The position numbers and the translations under genes are program-made. The notes under the pieces are model-generated. The model saw nothing but the letters and a program-made list of their open reading frames with translations. It did no database searches and had not been told where the DNA came from. A stretch of 64,000 nt of DNA from Rehmannia glutinosa (Eukaryota > Streptophyta > Magnoliopsida > Lamiales > Orobanchaceae). Positions 47,721-60,506 of this stretch are shown piece by piece (position 1 is the stretch's first letter; every line of letters starts with the position of its first letter). The DNA lies in the NCBI GenBank assembly GCA_016081115.2, contig CM071935.1, positions 52,686,680 to 52,750,679 on the forward strand. Reading direction: 5' to 3'.

Positions 47721-48157
47721 ATTCTCCATTAGGCTCATCAACAGTTTTGCAATAGCCTCTGGAGGTACTCGTTCTTCTCTTTGTATTCTGAATGAATACA
47801 AATTATTACCCCATCTCTTTGTATATTTCTGCTTTGAATCATATTGCTGAAAGGATAATAATGCATCACCAAATCTTCTTTTATCCGCCATTTTTGGATT
47901 TCAAAGTTCGGCTTCATCACCACGCTTGCTGCGAAAACTAATAGGCATTTTTCTGTAGAATGATTCTCGCAGTCTTTGGACAATAATCTTATGATCACAT
48001 AAGGTTGTGAAAATAAGCATTCTTGTCTCATTTTCCTGTGTAAATTGCTTGAATGTTTGTAGGAAATTGTTTCCTAGCAAAACATCTGCTCATGTATCAT
48101 GGAAATAGATTAGTGGCGTCCTCATTTTGTACCATGTGGTACCGCCTACGCCTCCGA

Positions 48158-48421
48158 TCATGATTTCTGCTTGTTTAATTCCTCAATTAAGGATAAAAAT
48201 CCTTTTAGAGAAAGTCCTTCCTGCAATAGCTGGTAAATCTTCTCCAATATCTTTAGGAAAAACCTCCTGCTTTGCAATACATATTCCGGCACCTGAATCA
48301 ATATAGGCTGCAAAATACTCGGCCTTGTATTCAACATATAACATTCCAATAGAAATGTATATGGAAAATGTGCTAGTGGTGATCTGATTCTGTATCTTTT
48401 ATCAGCTGCTGTGAACTCCAT
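48158..48421 (-). pseudogene. Pararetrovirus aspartic protease
   Basis: One minus frame reads AYIDSGAGICIAKQE, with the D-S-G-A catalytic motif at 48299-48288, typical of caulimovirid polyprotein proteases (usually DTGA/DSGA followed by a CIA-like motif). It lies between movement protein and RT, as expected. The open frame listed over this stretch is a different one; the protease frame is interrupted. Confidence 0.65.
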
Positions 48422-48669
48422 TCCATCTTGTAATCTTTCCTGCTGTCCCTATGATAGTCACTAAATTTCACCCATTTTTATGCTTCCTTGATATCGTCCA
48501 ACTATAGGTTGTTGGAGATAATATAGGACATCACAAGGAAAAATGTTATCCTTTTGAGTGATGTAGTATATTACTTCAACTTCTCTCCATCCTTCTGGAC
48601 ATTACAGTTCTCTTTGTGTTTTGAAAACATCTGGGATTCGCTTAACTGTACTCGGTCTTTTTTCTTCCC

Positions 48670-49560
48670 AACGACTACTGCTTATCATTATTGTCTTGTT
48701 GGAAAGACATTCTCATCGGCTCAGCTCTGAGACTTCGACTTTTGTTAAGGACTGGTTGATCTTGAATTTTCATATCTATCTCCTTTATAGTTGGAGACTC
48801 AATAAGTTCTAGTAGAACCACCCTGGAAAAGTCCTCAAAAATTCTTGGGACTTCAATAAATTCTTTTCTTAAGAATACTTCTGAATTATGTGTATTCGAG
48901 AGAGCATATGAAATCTTGTATGTGATCGAGTAAGGTCTATTTTCTTTTTTCATCAAATCGACTCTTTTGAAATCTTGATGAAAGGTTATGACTCTGTTGA
49001 AATCTCGATCTCCCAAATTGTATGAATTCTGGGATAGACATTAAATGCCAATTTTCCTGCATACAAATTTCCTGTGACGCCCCCAATGCTCATATCCTTG
49101 AGATTTGAGATTCGCTTGTCAAAGATAGTTAGGTTGAGTGGCGAATCAATCCTTTCCTTGAATGTTGCGTTAATAATAACTCTTATGGCTCCGATGTGAA
49201 TCCATGAGAGTGTATTTGTAACTTCTCTCTTGACTCTTTTTGATCTCCCGAACTTCTCGGTAAGGGACCAACTGCATCTCGATAAGGTTACCGGTAAACT
49301 CCATCGGGATGGAAAATTCTCATGTAGTTACTATGTGGATAATTTGGTGTTTTCTGTTACCAAACACAATCTTATCCAAAGCCTTTTCCATAACTCCAAT
49401 TATAAAGCCATCGTATATCTGAAGCTTTGGATCTTCTTTCATAATCCTCATTAGAGTCTTATGAGAAACCATAGTATGGGAGAGGAATCCTGACATATCC
49501 TCCCTGACCATTTGTTGTATAATTTCTTCTTCACTTTGATTCTGAACAAGATTCACTTCC
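48670..49560 (-). pseudogene. Pararetrovirus movement protein (30K superfamily)
   Basis: Minus frames contain ALDKIVFGNRKH, then LSWIHIGAIRVIINATFKE, DSPLNLTIFDKRISN and YSITYKISYALSNTHNSE. This succession is characteristic of caulimovirid cell-to-cell movement proteins, which form tubules through plasmodesmata. At least two frame changes and one stop near 49020 break it. Confidence 0.68.
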
Positions 49561-49669
49561 ATCATCAAAATAGATCTCTTCTTCATAGATGCTTTCATCT
49601 GAGGGTAGATCCTCAACTTCTTCGAATTCTGGTGTAGCTTCAAACTGTCTAATTCATCGCTTTTGATTT

Positions 49670-50600
49670 GTTGGGCAATCAATTGAGATATGCCCTCTTG
49701 CTCCGCATGTCCAACAATTACAATCTTTGAAACTTTCATTAGCTCTGGTGTGAGCTCATCTGGAATTTCTTCTTCCTGGGGTCCTACTGGTACTCCCTTG
49801 GTTAGAACCTGATGAAGAGGCTCTATTCCTGCTCGGTGCTAGCCTCTGCCCTGATTTGTAACTTTGGGCCTTTTGTTTTGACCAAAACCTTCTAGGTCTC
49901 CATGAAGACCTACTCTTTTTGCTGCTACTTCCACGACTGTATAAATGGTTTCAATGCTTTATTATCTTATGCCTCCATGGCTGACCTCCCACAACTGTTG
50001 GGATGTCATAATATTCGCAACATAGAAGAACCATTTTATTAATTCCTCTTAGTCTCTTATAGTTCTTGTAAAGTGCTGCTTGGTGGCACCATTCAGATAG
50101 CTTTGCCTTCAGAAAATACATTTGTCTGGCCAATGTATCTAAATCATCTGCACTCTTGTATTCCCTGATAAGCATTTCACTCCAGAGGATTTGGTATCTT
50201 CGCAAAGAATAGTTGCGAAGGTTCTTTATCTTCCACCTTAGACTTCCATCGGTACTCGGTGAAAAACTTTATATATTCGTCAATATGACAAATATCATGT
50301 AACTCGAGGCAGTAGAGGGCTTGTATATTTTTCTTTTCTTCTTCCAATCCCTCAAAATAGCATGTGCCGATAAAATGGATTTTAAATTATTTTCCCATAT
50401 TATCGACTATTCCTTTCAATGACTCTCCACGCTTTTCATTTCTGATCCAGTCATATCCCATGCAATATTTGTAGATCCTTCAAGACTCATCTCAAGAAGT
50501 AGGATGAATGCGTCCTTTGTTAGATCGAGGGTACCTACTGCAATCCTCATAGCCGATGCCCAATCATTGAAAATGACTTCTCAATTTTTGAAATCTGGGA
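49670..50600 (-). pseudogene. Pararetrovirus coat protein with CCHC zinc knuckle
   Basis: Minus frames: a core region with ALYCLELHDICHIDEYIKFF and KLSEWCHQAALYKNYKRLRG, basic sequence, then the knuckle CWTCGARGHISIDC (C-X2-C-X4-H-X4-C) at 49716-49675, followed by an acidic tail (EEVEDLPSDES). Core plus knuckle plus acidic tail fits caulimovirid coat proteins. The N-terminus lies beyond the Sirevirus insertion. Broken by stops. Confidence 0.65.
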
Positions 50601-50769
50601 TATCAAGATTTAGCATCAATCCATATGGATTTATCAGATCGAGCTACGGTTTTTCATAAGGCGTATTATACAAATTTGGCCTTTTTGAACGTTGTCGAGT
50701 TTCTGAAACAATAGGATCTTCTTTTGTAGTAAAATCACCAGCGTGCGACATGGTTCATCTCCATGATGT

Positions 50770-52336
50770 TGTAGGTCCCAAGGGGTGTGAGTAAGATTTA
50801 GAAGGGGGGGTTGAATAAACCTTACCAACTTTTTGAATTTGTCCTTTTAAATTAGTTTAGAGTTAATTTCACAGCTATGTCCTTGATGGACAACTAAGTT
50901 AGTTAACCAATAGAGTTAGCCAATCAACAGACTCGACTGAGTTGTTGATAGAATAACTCAGTTGTTTAGTCTAATACTTAACCATTTGTGATGATGAGAT
51001 TTTATTGGAAGACTTAACACCCTTGAATTTGGTTTAAGTTTGTTTTAAAACTTGGTTTTAGCACTTTGTTAATTATCGTTGGATAGCAAATTATCGTGAG
51101 ATGTTAAATGATATGCGAAAGTAAATCTTTGAAATGTAAATGACATAATAAATTTTATAGAGGTTCAAGATGGGGTAATTCTTCTACTCCTCTCTTCTCC
51201 AACTCCTGGAGGAATCCACTAAGTATTGATCGAGTACAAAGTGGTTATCGGTCCGGATACAAGTCTTGATCACACGGTGACTTGATCCTTTTGGACTCGA
51301 TCGGAGATGCCTTGGTCACACTGGCGGCTTCTCGTACGACCCAACTTCTTCACAGGGCAGCTGCCTTGCTACTATAGCTCACTTGCTCAAGCTTCTTAGA
51401 TTTGATCATGAAGCCCTCCAATAACTTGAGACTGGTTCGACCTTGAACGTTTCTACAATCCTCCTTGGAATGTAGACCCCTTTTGATTCTTCAAAAGTTT
51501 CCTCTTCAACAAAGATATGAAGTTGTCTTTCCTTCACACGACTTGGTGTTGGATCGATTTCCTTCGAGGTTTAGGCTTGAGGATTTGCTTGAATAACTTG
51601 AGAATATTTTGCAGGTTACAGCTCGAATGATAACTTGAATGTTCGTGGTTCAGGTAACCTTCTCTCAGAGTGATTCCTCAGCCTTTTATAGTGAGCTTTT
51701 AAAAATCTACCCGTTGAAGAGATAGGCTGATTTCAAAAGTCACTTGTGTTCGTTGGCTTGTCTTGTTGCATTCCTTGATATTGACATTTCCTCGTATTAA
51801 ATGAACCTGACTTTTCGAGTCGACACAAAAAGTGCTTCCCATTGGTTTATTTCTTTTGCACGCTTCTGGGACTAAGCACTTTAAGACATTGCAGCATGGA
51901 AGTATTACTTATTTAAGTAACCTTCTTGACTTCTATGCAACGGATTCCTTTCAGTTGTCTTGACTTGACTGCAGTTCCTTAACTTCCCCAGGTGACTTCG
52001 AGTCAGCTCCTAATCATTTGATGACTCATCTGTCACTTCAACTTGAGACTTGGCTATCTTGAGTTGACTTGACTGACACTTCACATAGCTGTATCACAGC
52101 TGATATTCTTTCAGTCGAGTTCTTGACTTCTCTTCCTAGCCACACTCAGCTGCCTCGCAGTGGAGTCTTCATTCTAGTCTTCAGTTGACTTCTTGTATGT
52201 CCAGGCGTAGCTGACTTGATTCAACTCATACAACCCTATCTATTACAATGCAAATTTCAAGGAAAATGGGGTGCCAACTTTCTAATCTAAGTTTTACATG
52301 GCATTCATCAAAATCTAAACAATAAATTTCCCAACA
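50770..52336 (-). repeat. Sirevirus 3' LTR
   Basis: 1567 bp. On the plus strand it runs from TGTAGGTCCCAAGGGGTGTG to TTTCCCAACA. It matches 63394 onwards closely, but many CAGCTG sites there read CAGTTG here. Polypurine tract AAGGGGGAAAT (rc of about 52338-52348) adjoins it. Confidence 0.9.
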
Positions 52337-52639
52337 ATTTCCCCCTTGTTGATGATGCCAAAACTTAAAACATACAAACAAGATGTGCATAGCAAAGATA
52401 CATACAAACAATGTAGAAACAGAGAATGTATGCGTAGAATCAATCTTTTTATTGATCATAACATTCTTGACCTTTACACAGCTGTTTACAAAGTGTATCA
52501 GAGCAACATGGTATTCTATATCTAAGCAAAAATATAGAAATTGCACAACTTTTATTCATCATACAAAAGACTTACATATAAATGCATTTACAATAGTAAA
52601 ATACATGAAGGGGTGGACAACAACACTTCATCGCCTTCG

Positions 52640-55600
52640 CTGCCTCATTCTTTCCTCTTTAGCTCTATCGTCTTCTGGTCTCTTTCTCTTCTTTTCTTCT
52701 TCAGCTGCTTTCTTTTTCTCGTAGGCTCTTCTGGCAGCTTTGTCTTTTCTCGTTCTTTCTTGTCTTTCTTCCCACAGCTGAGTTTGTCTTTATTTTCTTC
52801 TTCAATCCTTTTTACATATTCAACATTCTTCCTTGCTACTTCCATGTTGGCTACTACGTCATATCCGGCCCAATAGATCCCCCCTTACTTTCCTGGATCT
52901 ATGTATTCGATGTTTTTGGGTAGAGGTCTAGGTCTGAAACCTCTTCCTCCACCTCTTCTTCCTCTTCCTCTGGGCGTGTATTTTACTGGGGCCTTCTTCT
53001 TTCCAGCCGAGTGGCCAGCAGAGTAATCGCTAGAGTCTCGCTCTGTCGCCTTCTTCGCATGACTTGAGGCCTTTTTCCTAATACAAATCCCAGGCTTGGG
53101 CTATGGACATGCCTTCGAAGTATCCTTCAGATTCGGGCATTTTGAATTCATCAACAGATCTAGGCTCATTTCTGACGTCTGAAATGGCATCTGTGTCTCT
53201 TCCTGCCGGAATGCCTCTGTATTGTTTTAGTATGTACATCACACGAGCATCCATCTTTCCTTCGACCTCCTTCATCCCTGCTTCCACTATTTTTCTTTTC
53301 TCGGACATGGGTACAGCAGAGTGTTGGAGCGGCAGAGTCACTGGAAGTTTGCTGATGATGTTAGCTGTGACAAGTCCTTGTTGAGGGGTTCTAGCAACCA
53401 TTAAGTCATGTCTTTTGAACCTTCCCCCTCAATGGATTTTCCCTTATTTTTCTTCTGCTCTTCAGCTGTTTTCTTCTGCTTCTCAACAGATGCGTCCTTC
53501 TTCTCAGCAGTCGATCCTTTCAATGTCTTTAGGTATTCCTCTTCCCTCTTTTTGGCATCATCAAAGGAGAGAGGAACCCCTGGAAACATGCCATCAAGCA
53601 TAAAGTCTAGACGGCTGATAGCTGAGTCTTGCTTGGAGTCTGCTGTGGAGTATGCTGCACGGAATTCTGAGCGGGTGGCTTTGGATTGGCCGCCACACTT
53701 CATTTCACCATAAGAAGGCTGAACTTTTCATTCATATTTTTCTCCACGCGCAGAAGTTATTTGCGATGAAATTCTCGCAGCAGTTCCATTTCAGTGGTGT
53801 GAGAGGCATGCATTCTATCAATATTTTCTTGCATCCTCATCTCCAAGTCAGCATTATCAGCGCTCCAGACTAGCATTTTATTGTACAATGCTTTGAAATA
53901 ACGAACCTGTTCCACACGCATTGTTTGCTGCTGTTGCCACCATTCCCGGATTCCGACCACTATTCCACGCAAATCGGCTGTAAGGTTTGCATCTCTGTTG
54001 TCCAGCCGCATGTCTAATGAGGCCTGGTGCCTTTCCATCTTCTCTATTTCTGCAAAAATGGCCTTGAAGACTTCTCGAACCTCAGCTGTCACCTCTGTCT
54101 CAGCTGGCGGCCAAGCATCATCAAAATCAAAATTTGCTGGGACGATGGTATCTGTGGGAATGACTGGATCAGGTTTGTGGAAGCGTCTCTGATCTCTAGC
54201 TGATTCTTCATCCAGATCAGGCGGCTCTAGTGAGAAAGGGAAAGTTGCTTCAAATGCATCATCACGGACATAGGGAATATGTTTAACTATGACCTGTGGC
54301 CGTGATGTGCCCGGTTGAGTCGATTCTGCTGCCGCATTGGGAGCCTGCGCAGTTGACTATGATCCAGCTGGGGTCTGTTGTGGTATGGACCCGGTGGTGA
54401 GCCTGTTGTCTCAACGGCCCGTCGGTCTCAGCTGGTTTTTCCATTTGAGTTGTATGGTCCTTGGCCGTATCAGTGGCATCATCGGACGATGATGAGACTT
54501 GAAGGGGTGGCTCATCATCAAAAGTGAACGTTTGACGAGTAGTCTTGAGATCTGACTTACTCGTGCTTGGAAGAACATCCTCAGCTGAGTCTTTTGGATT
54601 TTCAACAGGGGATGACTCAGCTTTATCTTCACCTTCAGATCCCAGAAAAGTTATGTCAGGGTTGTCTTGGGAATCATGAAGGGCACTTATCTCCTTCTCA
54701 GATGCATCAATGATAATAGGAGGAATGTTCTGCGTTTCCGTCTCTTTACCTCGGGAAGTCTCAACCTCCCGTAGGCCTTCATTACCTCCTGCAGTATCAA
54801 CTGCAGCAAGGCCTTGGACATTCCCTTCGACAGACTCAGCTATCTTGGGGTCTTCTACGGTGGCATCCACCTGAGTCTCAACTCTGTGGATTGCACTTTC
54901 AGTGCCCAGAGTGTTAACTCCCAGGGCAGATCCATCTTGTGCCTCGACTGCATCAGCAGTGTCCTCAGCCTGCAGAGCTGTTGGCACTTCAGCTAAGACA
55001 GACTCAACTGTCCGAGCTTCTTCAGTGACAACTTGCTGTGTTTCTTTTTCTTGTTCCTTCTCTACTTCACCTTCGAGATTCATGGTGGAGTTATCTGCAG
55101 CAACCTCCGACCTAGCTGCAGTGGAGAGAGTTTCCCCCTCAGCTGGCACACCAGTTGAGTGACTTGGGTTGGGGTCACTCTTCTCCAAACTCCCGGTTGT
55201 TTCCTGAGAGTGTTCAGCTGTTGGGGCAGGTGGTAAAATACCTTCAATAGGGGTTGGCTCGACTTGGGTCCCCAAGTTCCCAGTTTCATTGCCATGTCCC
55301 CTAGATCCATCCTCTGAGTGAGCTGGGGAAGTGGTTGCAACAATGACAGTGGCAATCGGCTGTACCACTCCCAATGGATCAATCTCCAGCTGAGATATGG
55401 AAGACTCTCCTGGTCCTTCCATCAGCTGTTGCTCATGCATCATCCTGGATTCCCACATGGCTTGCTGCATTCCCAATTTTTCTGTATCAGCAGCAGGGTC
55501 CAAGTCCTCATCACTTTATGAGAGAACATCGAAGTGGGGATAAGTGTGATCAGTGGTTCCAGTGAAGGGACATATGTTGGCCTTCTCACGAGCTTCAACC

Positions 55601-57267
55601 TCTTCTGCCAACCTTTCCTTCTCCTTTTCTTTGAAGATATTCAATATATCCAGACAGTTCTCTTCATCGAGTGCTTGAACCACTGTTGTCAACCTAAGGA
55701 AATTCAACAGTTATTCTTCTTCTTCAACAAATTCAGGTCTTTGGAACTGTTCCCTTGAGTGACTTAGCTTCCACTTCCTCCATTCGCGCAGATGATTTTG
55801 GATGTCTGGATATGGTGGAGATAGCATGATCACATCATCGTCATCATCTTCCTGCTGTACTTCTTTCTCAGGAATGGAGAGTAGCAAACTTTGTTGCTCA
55901 ACACCCTCAGCAACATCTGTCATGGGCGGAGACACAGCCCCGTCGACAGGAGATTCAGCTGTCTCGGCTGTTACTTGTTCCTCAGCTGTTCTGTCCACAG
56001 CTCGGTCTTCGACTTGCCTCTGCTGATCGGCCTCAACAGACTTGGTTGTTTCATCAATGATTTCTGGAGACTCTACTTCTCCAACAGTCTCAGCGACCTG
56101 TTCCAGCTGAGTGGTAGACTCAGCTGTTTTCTCAAGCTCTGAACGCTTGATGATTCTTCTCCTTCTCTTCGTTTTCACCAGAGGAATATCTTATTCTACT
56201 TCCTCCGGTTCCTCGACGGTAAAGGCCTTTGAGGTTTCCTTAGAGGCAGCTGCCTTTCTCGTCTTGGGATTCCTCTTCTTCTTCATTCCTGGAGAAGGTA
56301 CTAAGGATTCCTTCTTCTCTCATGGCTGCGAGGGGGAGACAGGGCGCAGGGGGCGGTGACCGGGCAGGGGGTAGGTGCGGTTTTTTCTTCTTTCTTCTTT
56401 GGGCGCGATCTTCTTTTCATTGCAGGGCGACTTTTTCTTCTTCGGAGGGGAGGCAACAACTGTTTCCTCGGGGTCAGCTGATTCCCCCTCACTAGTGTCC
56501 ACCCTCTTGGCATAAGCTCTCTTCTGAGCTCCTGAAAGATTTGATCGGAACATTTTCTTGTTGACATGGAACGCCTTTCCATGTCAGAGTGGAACACCCT
56601 TCACCTCCATCAGCCGACCAATAACAAGGCCATACCCCAGAGATCCTCCAAATGATCCATCGTCCTTGAAGGGCTTATTTCCAACATTCTGGCAGAGTCT
56701 GTTGTATACAAACTCAGCCCAGTTTACCTTCTTCTCCTCCATGATCGCAGCCATGATGATCAGCTTGGTTTTGGACAGCTGATTGAAGCTTCCAAACTTT
56801 ATGTCTACACATTTGGCAACAATATCCAGCAGCTTATGATAATCTTCCTTCAACAGCTTCTTATCAGCTGTGTAGACAACCTTCGCAGCACAGTCAGGTT
56901 TGGCCACTTCCTTCCATGGAGCAGCCAGGTTTACATCAGCTTTAAAAATTTCCGGTACACCTTCCGACGACAGCATGCAATGCTCCGCAAGGTCTTCAGC
57001 AGTGATTGTAAATTTCTTTCCGTGAACAGAGGACTTGATGCCCTCGTCATGAACTTCAGCGTTCACGTAGAACTGTGCTACCTCCTCAACGTAAGTCATC
57101 TGAAACTCCATAGTTAGAAAAGGTTTCAGTCTAGACTTCTCGATTTTGTCGGCTATCTTCTTCATGAGGGTTTCATCGAAACCCTGTTTGATCATCCCTT
57201 TGAAATCCACGGTAGAACCAGTTTGGATTTGCATTCCCAACTTAGTGAAATCATAGGTAGTTGCCAT
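52640..57267 (-). pseudogene. Sirevirus env-like (third) ORF, minus-strand copy
   Basis: Starts ATG at 57267 (MATTYDFTKLGMQ). 57267-56584 is a 227-residue globular part (EVAQFYVNAEVHDEGIKSS, KVNWAEFVYNRLCQNVGN) like the 'putative plant transposon protein' domain. Then a Lys/Pro-rich basic stretch (56550-56300), a long Glu/Thr/Val-rich acidic region (56178-55711 and 55503-54283), a helical part (54092-53757, EKMERHQASLDMRL), and an Arg/Gly tail (RGRGRRGGGRGFRPRPLP) ending at a TAA near 52885, with related sequence to about 52640. No signal peptide or clear membrane span is visible, so 'env' is only a positional name. About five stops or shifts. Confidence 0.7.
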
Positions 57268-57819
57268 TTTTGAGTTTTACCGCACGAAACCTTATAAATT
57301 TGTCTAGAAGATTGATAGGGTTTTGAGAAAAAAAAAACTTTCTTTGCTTTTGGAGAGATGAACAGTTTGAGTAATGTGAGAGAAAACTGACGAAATGTTA
57401 TATGTATGGGTTCTGAAAGGACGTGCATACGGTTTTTGAAATTTGATCGAGATCAACGGCTCAGATTTAGCATGCCGATTAGCATTTAGTTTCTCGCATT
57501 TAATGCGGCAACATTTATGTCCAATTATAGGCTTGGTCGTGCAGCTTTTGACTGTACCTGTCATTATTGCGCTGACATCATCCTTAAAACATTCCCGCTT
57601 AATAAAAACGACTGCGTTTTTGTCACTTAGCTCATAAATTACTCAGCTTACTCCTTAGCTGATTCAATTCTTCTTTTCTCTTTTCACATAGGTACTCAGC
57701 TGTCAGCTAACTCGATGCAACTGATTTTCCGATACGGCTAATTTATTTTGCTGATTCACGAGCTCAGCTCTATTTTCAACTTTTCTCGTTCCATCTCTTC
57801 TCCTTGAGTCTTCTGAGTG

Positions 57820-58101
57820 TCAACTCAGCTCAATTATCCCTAGCTCATGCTTGAGTTCTTCAAATTTTGATTCACATAATGGCTCTGTGAATATGTCAGC
57901 CAACTGTTTATCAGTTGAGATGTATTCCAAAGTGATGTCCTTCTTTTCAACATGGTCTCTTAAGAAATGATATCTGACATCAATGTGCTTTGTTCTAGAA
58001 TGCAGCACATGATTTTGAGTGATTGCAATAGCACTTGTATTATCACACATGATTGGAATCTCTTTTTCTTCAGCATCATAATCTCTCAGCTGCTGTCTCA
58101 T
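57820..58101 (-). pseudogene. Sirevirus RNase H
   Basis: Copia RNase H end: CDNTSAIAITQN, HSRTKHIDVRYHFLRDHVE and STDKQLADIFTEPL. Separated from the RT frame by a stop at 58151; the usual ALSTAEAEY motif is damaged there. Confidence 0.85.
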
Positions 58102-58150
58102 CCATAAAACCTGGGCACAATATTTTGCCCATTGCTATGTACTCTCAACT

Positions 58151-59500
58151 TCATTGTGTGGATGTGGCTTTAGAGTTTTGCTTCTTGCTAAACCAGGAAA
58201 CCAATCTGTTTCCAAGCATTTGACATGTGCCTGAAGTACTCTTCCTGTCAACTCTACATCCAGCATAGTCAGAGTGTGAGTAACCAATAAGCTTGAATCC
58301 TCCTTCCTTTGGATACCATAAGCCGACTTCCTGGCATCCCTTCAAATATCTTAGGATTCTCTTGGTGTGATCATATGGCTTTCTTTTGGTGCAGTGGAAT
58401 CTTGCACATACACCTACAAAGAAAGGTGATGTCCGCCTACTTGTTAAATAGAGCAATGATCCAATAAGTGCTCTGTATCTTGTTTGATCCACAGGCTTGC
58501 CATCTGCATCCATATCCATCTTGACTGATGTATTCATTGGTATTTTCATAGAAGATTTTTCTTCCATACCAAATTTCTTCATTAAATCTCTGGTATACTT
58601 TGTTTGACTTATAAAGGTTCCATCCTTCAACTGTCTAACTTGAAGTCCTAGAAAGAATGTCAGCTCTCCCATCATGCTCATTTCAAATTTTCCTTGCATG
58701 AGGTTTGAGAACTTATCACACAGCTCTTTGTTCGTGGATCCAAAAATAATGTCATCCACATATATTTGAACAAGCAACATACTCTCTCCATCTTGAATTC
58801 TAAACAGTTTTCTATCCACTTTGCCTTTGGTGAATCCATTATCTATTAGAAATTGAGATAATGTATCATACCATGCTCTAGGTGCCTGTTTCAATCCATA
58901 TAGAGCTTTCTTGAGCTTGTACACCTTATCTCCAAGAGTCTTCCGCTCAAATCCTGGAGGTTGTTCAACATAGACTTCTTCTTCCAATAATCCTTTCAAG
59001 AATGCACTTTTTACATCCATTTGGTATACAATGAAGTTCTTGTGTGCAGCATAGGCAAGAAACATCCTTATTGCTTCTAATCTTGCAATATGAGCAAATG
59101 TTTCATCAAAATCTATACCTTCCTCTTGGCAATGCCCTTTGTCTACCAATCTTGCTTTGTTCCTTACCACAGAACCTTCTTCATTCATCTTGTTTCTGAA
59201 AACCCATTTTGTGCCAATAACATTTTGATGAGTTGGTCTTTGCACCAATTCCCATACTTTGTTTCTTTCAAATTGATTCAGCTCTTCTTGCATGGCTTGA
59301 ATCCAATGTGTGTCTTCCAATGCTTGGGACACATCTTTAGGTTGTATTTGGGAAATAAAACAAGTGAGCATTGCTTCTTGTTGAGCTCTGGATCTGGTTC
59401 TTACACCATCTCTTATATTTCCAATGACTAGCTCTGGTGGATGGTCTCTCAGCCATCTCACATCAGGTTGGAGTAAGGTGGGTTGATCGTCTTCTTGCAA
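58151..59500 (-). pseudogene. Sirevirus reverse transcriptase
   Basis: 449 open residues. Copia RT motifs in order: WIQAMQEELNQFERNKVWEL, KWVFRNKMNE, FIVYQMDVKSAFLKGLLEEE (first Asp), PPGFE, LYGLKQAPRAWY, the catalytic YVDD at 58762-58751 with IIFGST, then FFLGLQ and the connection region RYLKG and YSDSDYAG-like (YSHSDYAG). It is the best preserved part of the element. The usual ARLVAKGY reads ARLVDKGHCQ and DPSS is altered, signs of decay. Confidence 0.88.
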
Positions 59501-59590
59501 TTTGTGTTATCTTGAGCGACTCTCTCATCATCACTTAGCTGCAGATTTTCCATTTGTCTTTGAGATTCAACTATCTCATCTTCACCTTGA

Positions 59591-60463
59591 TTAATTGCTC
59601 AACTTGACTTCAACATAGGGACTCTTCTGCATAGTTGGCTGATTCAGCTTATCAGCTAACTCTTCAATGTTTTCTCCATTTACATTGGGTTCATCAAACA
59701 CCACATGGATGGACTCTTCTGTGACCATTGTCCTTTTGTTCAGCACTCTATAGGCTTTGCTTTCAGCTGAGTATCCCAAGAAGATACCTTCATCAGCTTT
59801 AACATCAAAAACCTTTAGATTATCCTTCCCATTGTTGTTGATGAAGCATTTACATCCAAATATTTTAAAGTACCCAACATTTGGCTTTCTCCCTGTCCAA
59901 ATTTCATGGGGAGTCTTTGTCAGTTGTCTATTAATCATGCATCTATTTTGAGTATAGCATGCAGTGTTGATGGCTTCACCCAAAATCTTTTAGCGACCCT
60001 TGACTAACATGGTCCTTGCAGACTTCCTTGAGAGTTCTATTCCTTCTTTTCGCTACTCCATTCTGTTTGTGGAGTCCTTCTTGCGAGATAATTCATGAGC
60101 AATACCATTTTCAACACAATACTGAGTTATTATTCCATTAACAAACTCAGTTCCTCTATCAGATCTTATCTTTATAATGGTTTGACTCTTCTCATTTTGA
60201 ACTCTTTTCATCAGCTGTGGTAATTTCTGCAAGGTTTCCTTATTTTTACACATGAAGATTGTTCATGTATATCTTGAATATTCATCCACCACTACTAGAG
60301 TGTATTTCTTTCCTCTTATGTTAGCTGGCTCAACTAGACCAAATAGATCCATATGTAATAGATGCAATATCCTTGTTGAAGAAGGACTTGACTTTTCTTT
60401 GAATGATGATTTAATCTGCTTTCCCATCTGGCATGCATCACAAACACTTTCTTTCTTGTACAC
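59591..60463 (-). pseudogene. Sirevirus integrase
   Basis: Copia integrase: zinc-finger end CDACQMGKQ, first Asp in HMDLFG, second in IRSDRGTEF, Glu in NGIAHE, then HEIWTGRKPNVGYFKIFGCK and the C-terminal VFDEP. Frames 60463-60263, 60253-60053 and 59983-59591 are separated by stops and shifts (near 60255 and 60000). Confidence 0.85.
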
Positions 60464-60506
60464 TGAGTCTGGTAATACTTCAACAAGATTACTCCTTGCA
60501 AGCTTG

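Larger units (their letters stand above)
44700..50769 (-). mobile_element. Endogenous pararetrovirus (Caulimoviridae), degenerate
   Basis: Integrated plant pararetrovirus relic. In minus-strand order it has coat protein core and zinc knuckle, 30K-type movement protein, aspartic protease, reverse transcriptase, RNase H, a further ORF and a TATA promoter. This order (CP before MP, then protease-RT-RNase H, then another ORF) is as known for cavemoviruses and solendoviruses and differs from badnaviruses, where MP precedes CP. No LTRs and no integrase are seen, as expected. Stops and frameshifts break every part. Its upstream end is cut by a Sirevirus inserted at 50770. Confidence 0.75.
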
